DNA of 64,000 nucleotides from Blastomyces gilchristii SLH14081 (taxonomy: Eukaryota > Ascomycota > Eurotiomycetes > Onygenales > Ajellomycetaceae). The stretch lies in contig NW_003101681.1 of the NCBI RefSeq assembly GCF_000003855.2, positions 6,800,773 to 6,864,772 of the forward strand, read 5' to 3'. The position numbers and the translations under genes are program-made. Shown in pieces: positions 57,960 to 64,000 of the stretch; the first letter of the stretch is position 1; each line of letters opens with the position of its first letter. The notes below the pieces were generated by a model. That model was not told the origin of the DNA, did not search any database, and was given only the letters and a program-made list of their open reading frames with translations.

Positions 57960-58990
57960 GTCATCTGAATCATAAATAACCTCTATAAAAGAAGTCTCAG
58001 AGAACTTATCAATCACTCACAGAACATCATTCTCTGCATCTGTGACAGAGAAACTCTCTGAACTCATGAATAAATCAATCTCAGTGAAGAACATTCTTAA
58101 ACATCTTCTGCAGAATCAAGCTATTTTTCTATAAGAAATGCTTACTATCTGCAAACACTCTTGAACTGAGTCTCTAGACATGATCTTCAGAGATATCTAT
58201 GAACTGAAAAGAAACTTTCTTAAACTGTGATCACTTAAGGTCACTTATCAAATCACAATCTATAAAAGCTTTTATGAGTTTATATTTGAAATTGACTCAC
58301 AAGCTCAGCTGTGTGATATGAAAGATGAAGAAACTGTTATCTATATAATAACAGATCTTTATTACACTGAAGTCAAGAACTGGCTGAATTATCTAGAAAA
58401 TGATTATAAGAGATCTCACTGATCTGTTCTTAAGATCTATCTAGAGAATAAGTTGAGAGACTCTGTGAGCTGAATAGAGAACATCTGAACTACAATCATC
58501 AATATTAGAAAAAGAGGTGAGAAATCTGATGAAGACTACTTGCAGTGCTTTATAGAATTATGATATGAATTGAGACCTGTGAAAACAGGGCTCTGAAACA
58601 AGATCTGAATAATGATATTTATAAAGAGACTGAGTAAAGATATGCAGAACAAGCTCATTGAGCAAGGCTCTAAGCTCTTGACTCTGAAGAAACTAATGAC
58701 TCTCATTCATCACTTACAGATCACTGTAAGAGTTACAGATCTGTGAAGAGTGAATCATTGACTGATCTCATAAGAGCCAGAACAACAGAGAACAGATTTG
58801 TCAGAAAAAGATGATAAGATATAGAGAGATTCATATCTGACTACTGAGCAGAGAGAAAGAGCTTTATAAGCTTCTGTAAACAGAGTATATAACAGAGAGA
58901 TCAAGGAAAAGAAACTCTATTTTATCTATTCTAAATCAGAACATCTCTGCACAAACTGTTCAGACAAATTAAAATAGAAATTTGAGAAGT
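57960..58990 (+). pseudogene. gag: E7 gag (decayed)
   Basis: Retroelement gag-like helical sequence (LTDLYYTEVKNWLNYLENDYKR-type stretch at about 58350-58400, LYLENKLRDSV, KRGEKSDEDYLQCFIEL). It ends in a degenerate knuckle, IYSKSEHLCTNC, at about 58930-58965, where the first Cys is Tyr and the knuckle Gly is Glu. Stops are almost all TGA at likely Trp positions. Confidence 0.75.
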
Positions 58991-59079
58991 TATGAACAGA
59001 GTCAGTAACAGCCTTCTTAAGAGTCTTGAAGCTGATATCTGAATCTGTTGCTCTCTCAATGAAAATACTTGCTTACAGA

Positions 59080-62000
59080 GAGAGATCACACTACAGTACT
59101 GCTGTCTTACAAGTATAAGAAGTATTGATAAACTCAGGATTCCAGGTCACTGTGATGTCTCTAAAGCTCACAGAGTGAATGAGCTGAAAGATGAAAACTG
59201 AGAACCTGCTCTTATAATAAGCAGAGTATGAGAACTCAGATCTAAGAGCTGAGAGACTCATGAGAGTCATCTTTGAATTGCAAGATCTCTCTGAAATTTG
59301 AAGAAGATTTACAGAAACTATGATTATTATGAATATCACAGATAACATGTACTTAAGACTTGCATGACTTCAAAGACACAATTCATACATAGCTATTTAT
59401 AAGTCAGGTTTATACTTCTGATCAGTGTTGACAGACTCACTTATAAAGATAGAATCAGTTAATGCTGCAGAGTTAATTAGAGAAGATAAGCTCATCTATG
59501 TAATGATCTTATAAGTGTCTGAGAATCTCACAGTCATGAAAACTGAGCTTCAGATATCAGAGAAATATCAAGATCTCACAGAGATATTCAGCTCAGCAAA
59601 GACAGCTGAGCTTTCTTCTCACTGTGAGAAGAATCTGATAATAGATTTGATAGAAGAGTAGAAATCCTTCTGAGAATCAATCTATAAGCTCTGTTATTAT
59701 GAGACAGAGGTCTTGTAAACCTATGTGAAGAAGAATCTGAAGAATGACTTTATCTGATCTTCACAGGCCTCTGTGAGAGCCTCTGTAATATTTGTGAAGA
59801 AGAAGAATGAAGATCTCAGATTGTGTGTAGACTACTGTGATCTGAACTCTAAGATAACAAAAAGCTGCTATTTTCTATCTCTGATCAAGAATGTGATCAA
59901 CTGTCTTATGAAAGCTATTATATTCATATAACTGAATGTGATCAATGTATATACATGACTGTGAATATAATTTAAAGATGAATGAAAGACTGTCTTTAGA
60001 ACTACACTGAAATTGTTTAAATATCTAATGATGTCTTTTGATCTGACTAATATCTCTGCAGTATTTCAGTCTTTTATCAATAAAATACTTTGTGTATATC
60101 TGAATGTCTTCATGATAATATATCTGAATAATGTGATAATGTACTTTATAAAGAAGAAAGAACACACTGAGTATATACAAAGTGTGTTGAAGATCTTAGA
60201 TGAGACAGAACTGTATATTAAGCTTGTAAAGTGCAACTTCAGTGTCTACTGAATTAATTTCCTAGAATATGTAATCACTGCAGATGATATTCAGATGAAA
60301 CCTTTATAAGTTAAGACTATTCTATTATAACTGAAGTTAACTAGTATTCATGAGATTCAGATCTTTCTGAGCTTTGTGAATTTCTATAGATAGTTTATCT
60401 TTGTATTTATGAGAATCTTCTTAACTCTTATAGATATGCTGAAGAGTGAAAATAAGAAGAAGTCATTCTATAAACAGAGAATAAAAAGATTATTAAGAAG
60501 AGAGAACTGTGAGAACTTTCTTATTTCAGAAGCTCACAGAGTCTTTGTAAGATTAAAACAGATATTTATAAATACAGTGATACTGTTTCACTTTAATTTC
60601 TTGCTCTTAATCAGATTGAAGATAGATATCTTCTTCTTTGTAATTTCAGAAATAGTCTTATAACTATAGTTAAATGAGAACTGAGTTTCAGTGATCTTTT
60701 TCTTACAGAAGATGTAACTTACAGAGATTAACTATAACATTTATAATCAAAAGCTTCTTATGATAGTGGAATTCTTTTGTCACTGATGTCACTACTTCAA
60801 GGGCCTTGCAACAGTGATTACTATTAGAACTGATTATAACAGCTTATAATAGTTTGCTTTAATCAAGAAACTCTTGCAGTGACAGATTTACTGAGCTCAG
60901 AGACTGAGTGAGTTCTGATTTAAGATAGAATATATTAAGAGAACTAAGAACTCAGTGAACAGACTCTCTTACAGATCAGACTATATTAAGAAGATCAGAA
61001 TGACAGATACAGAGAGACTAGAGAAGATAGAAAAGCTTTACAGAATGCTCAGACTGAGTGTTATAAAGAGATTGACTGAAGAGTCTTTCAATTCTCTGTG
61101 AGAGAAGAGAAGAGAGAGAGGAAAGAAGTCTATATAACTACTCTCTATAACACTGAGAGTCAATACTCTGAAGATCTCTGTGAGAATTCTTGAAGAGAGT
61201 ATCTATAATCTGAAGAGTTTGTGAGCTTTGAGAAGTGCTGTGAAAGACCTGATATAAGAGAAAACAGAGTATAAGTCTTTGTAAGATCTTCTATTCAGAT
61301 TGTCTGAACTGTAACTGAAGAATGAATATACTCAGTATATTCAGAAACTGCTCATGACAGAGATCAATTCTGCAGAAATAAAGAGTTAAAGAGACTTAAA
61401 TAACCTCTTGTAAAGAGAGAGCTGAATTTATGTATCTATGAATGAGTTTCTATGTGTAGAACTTATTAAAAGGCATCATGACTCTTCTCTAGTAGGTCAT
61501 TTTACAGATACTAGAACTCATGAGTTGCTTATAAGAAAATACTTCTGACTGAAGATGTAAGAACTTATGAAGAAGATAGTGAATTCTTGTACTATTTATT
61601 AGGATTTGTAGATAGTATAATTCAGGTCATATGAAGAACTTACTCCTCTACTCATCTCACAGAAACCTTGAGAACAGCTAGAAATGAATGCTCTTGTGAG
61701 TCTCTCTGAAAGCAAGGATATATATAATGCCTGCTTTGACAGTGTGCTGGTGATAGTGAATTACTTCATCAAGATGACACACTTTATACTCACTCATAAG
61801 AACTTGAAGTCAAAGGATTTGACTTATATCTTTATCTGCAATGTGATTCAGTTGTATAAGTTATCTGTGAACATTGTCTCAGACAGAGAATCAATCTTCA
61901 TAGAAGAGTTCTAGTCTGATCTGATAACTATACTGAAGATCTTGTAAGATCTAAGCACAGCTTTTCATTAACAGATAGATAATCAGACAGAATATCTGAT

Positions 62001-62760
62001 GAATATATTAAAACAGTATCTGTAATACTTTGTCAATTATAATCAGAATGACTGAGTGTATTGATTATCACTTATGAAGTTTGTGTATAACAACTCAAAG
62101 TATGTCAGCACAGATAAAACCCTCTTTGAGATGCTCACTGAGACTCATTCATAGATGATCTTGATGAACCTGTGAGAGTACACTATAGAGTGTGATAATG
62201 CCTGTGAACAGGCTGAGAGAATTCAGAAGATCTGGAAGAAAGTCTGTAAATTCTTGAGAAAGACTCAAGAGTATCAGAAGAGATACTATAACTTCAAGCA
62301 CATTGTGAAGAGTTTTAAGAAAGATAATAAAGTCTGACTGAGTCTAGAAAACATTATTATATAAAGATCTAGTAAGAAGCTGAATCTCTTACAGATAGAA
62401 TCTTATAAGATTATAAAGAAAGTTAGCTCACAGTTCTACAGATTGAAACTGTTATCTGAGTTGCAGATATACAATATTTTTCATGTCTCTTTACTCTGTG
62501 AATATAAGGAATTCTTAGAAGAGAATTCTGAGACTCATCACTCTGTTTATGAAGTACTAGAAAGTGAAAGAGAATATCAGATTAAAGAAATTATTGACTC
62601 AGAGAAGTGAGATCACAAGCTCTGATTCAAGATTCAGTGATAAGAGTATTCTGACAAGATGAATGAGTTCACTTGAGAATCATCTAAGCAGATAAGATAT
62701 CTGCAGAAGCTGAGACATGACTTTCATACTATGAATTCTGATAAGTCAGAATGATGCAGT
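59080..62760 (+). pseudogene. pol: E7 pol (decayed) with a C-terminal chromodomain
   Basis: Protease LINSGFQVTVMS (about 59128-59160; the catalytic Asp of DSG is Asn). Reverse transcriptase has FVKKKNEDLRLCVDYCDLN (about 59790-59850), MMSFDLTNISAVFQSF and IIYLNNVIMYF (about 60115-60150, YLDD to YLNN). RNase H has QKLLMIVEF. The integrase zinc domain is HHDSSLVGHF...CTIC (about 61470-61600). The integrase core stretch at 61684-61914 has DSVLVIVNYFIKMTHFI and NIVSDRESIF. Beyond FHVSLLCEYK (about 62478-62510) comes a chromodomain, EYQIKEIIDSEK, with four TGA-type stops, several at its Trp positions (about 62570-62690). Both Asp-to-Asn changes are G-to-A. Confidence 0.87.
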
Positions 62761-63524
62761 CTTTACTAAGAACCTGATTATAATAAAGATATTAATACTG
62801 TTATTTGTGAACTCTAGTTTATAAGATAATGAGTTTCTACTGAGATGAACAGTCTACAGTGTATGAAAGAGAAGAAGAAATCATGTTCTTATTAAGCTAA
62901 AAAATAAGAAAATAAACAGGGCTGTGAACACAATTTGAAGATTAATAAAGAAAAAATAAAGAAAACTCAAACTTATATTTTCAACATCTGTGACACTCAA
63001 TTCTCTCACAACTATCAATTTCTCTCTTTAAAGAAGTAGAGAGTATTATACTTGTGATACAGATAATTATTGCATTTGACATGAAGACTGTCAGAAATAC
63101 ACAGACTTCAGAGAAGTCAGACATCAGAATACACACAGTTGTAGCAGAGTCTTGAGAACTGACTGTCTGTATGTATAATCAGATACTTCTTATGAAGCTG
63201 TATCTGCTCTCTCAGTTATACTGAAGTATTCAGCCTGAAAATAATTGAGATATGAAGAGAGAACTCATCTGTCTAGATTAACTCTCATCATGAATTCATA
63301 ATATTTACATTATCTTGATTACTCAGATTTTATGAGTATCTGAGAACTCATCTTCTATTAACAATGAGATTATGAAAATGCGCCGCAGCATGAGAATCAT
63401 TGATAGAGAACCTAGATATATTCATATATACCTGGTCAGAGATTGTATGAGCAGAGAGAGAGTGATTGTAGGCCTGTGAGACTGTAGAAGATACTGACAA
63501 CACTGAGAGCTTCATAAGAACTGT
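62761..63524. other. Unassigned interval after E7
   Basis: No LTR matched. A plus-strand stretch near 63050-63170 is rich in Cys and His (CDTDNYC, HEDCQKYTDFREVRHQNTHSC) and could be a decayed zinc-finger sequence, but no consensus spacing is satisfied. Confidence 0.3.
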
Positions 63525-63717
63525 TAGCTAGAGTCTGTAAGAAATTACTTATGAGAAGACTTACAGCAAAGAGAGGGACTGTGCTGCTTGAAGCCAGGAA
63601 CTGGCCTGAGGAAGGCAGAGAGTTGACTGCTGGCCTGAAGATCGGGTGCAGTAACAGAGCTGAGAGAGATAAAGGCACAGTTATGAATGATGATGTCTCT
63701 GCTTTATCAGTCAGTAA
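63525..63717 (+). pseudogene. Short open frame in a less decayed patch (hypothetical)
   Basis: Plus-strand frame of about 60 codons (VCKKLLMRRLTAKRGTVLLE, then ARNWPEEGRELTAGLKIG), keeping TGG and several GG/CC sites unlike its surroundings. It ends at TGA near 63720 and helical sequence with stops continues after it. It overlaps an 80-codon frame on the other strand. It may be the start of another gag-type gene running off the window. Confidence 0.3.
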
Positions 63718-64000
63718 AAAGTGATCAGAGAAGTTGCAGAGACACTCATAAGAAGCTCAGCAGTAGTCAGATATTGTTGTGAAGATATTGAAATTGAAAA
63801 ATTTTTATTCTTGAGAAGTTCTTGAATCAATATGTGAACATTGTTAGAAACACTCTCTCTCTGTTATCTGAGTGAAAACACTTTATAAATGAACAGAAAT
63901 ACTCACAGTTTATAAGAATGAAAGCTGTTATAGAAAAAGAGAAAAGAAGATAAAGTTTTACAGACAGATCTGAGATATTTATACTACTCTAGAGAGATTT
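63718..64000. other. Unassigned right edge
   Basis: AT-rich, with broken helical coding-like sequence on the plus strand. Nothing nameable. Confidence 0.3.

Larger units (their letters stand above)
57716..62760 (+). mobile_element. Gypsy element E7, chromodomain type
   Basis: Plus-strand gag-pol remnant with complete domain order: gag (about 57960-58990), protease (about 59120), reverse transcriptase (about 59560-60300), RNase H (about 60600-60870), integrase (about 61450-62200) and chromodomain (about 62560-62700). The 5' LTR may begin at 57602. No 3' LTR could be matched, so its right border is approximate. Confidence 0.82.

Noticed and set aside
1..64000. TGA as a reassigned Trp codon, because so many frames become continuous when TGA is read as Trp
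   Set aside because: TGG is still used for Trp in many of the same proteins. TAA and TAG also interrupt the frames (CAA/CAG or TGG origin), and equivalent C-to-T changes occur in non-coding LTRs and MITEs. Mutation bias at GG/CC explains the pattern.

Overview
The window is a transposon graveyard from the nuclear genome of a fungus, most likely a filamentous ascomycete (Pezizomycotina; inferred). The pointers are Tad1-like LINEs, chromodomain-type Ty3/Gypsy elements, short introns of about 65-150 bases with TACTAAC-like branch points, and RIP-like C-to-T decay that has turned Trp codons into TGA stops. I see no convincing intact host gene. Almost everything is a mobile element, usually nested in another, and every long protein frame is broken by stops.

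Positions 1-30445 form one nested stack. LINE-C (30225-30445) was hit by LINE-B (minus strand; its 5' end is at 30224 and its 3' end lies beyond position 1). LINE-B was then interrupted by a complete LINE-A (386-8044, 12-bp target duplication) and by two Gypsy elements of one family: E1 (8841-17063, minus strand, duplication AAAG) and E2 (20467-28871, plus strand, duplication TAAT). At 30446-42260 lie remains of a Copia-like element on the minus strand, split by a third Gypsy copy, E3 (32856-41056, duplication AATC). Positions 42261-47133 hold LTR scraps, a short tandem repeat and coiled-coil coding remnants. Positions 47134-52343 are a Gypsy element of another family (E5, duplication CTTTA). 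Positions 52344-57601 are a minus-strand chromodomain Gypsy (E6) and 57602 to about 62760 a plus-strand one (E7), arranged head to head. The last 1.2 kb is mostly unassigned.

A 506-bp non-autonomous DNA transposon with 8-bp target duplications (hAT-like MITE) is present four times, at 36125, 43210, 47452 and 55560, always inside older repeats.

The most unusual content is in the E1/E2/E3 Gypsy family. Besides gag-pol, each copy has a second gene on the opposite strand, between the integrase end and the 3' LTR. It has four exons and three short introns and encodes a Cys-rich protein of about 475 residues that I do not recognise. The decay is also unusual: CpC (and CpG) sites are hit far more than CpA. 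Several short segments escaped it, mostly next to places where the copies differ in length.
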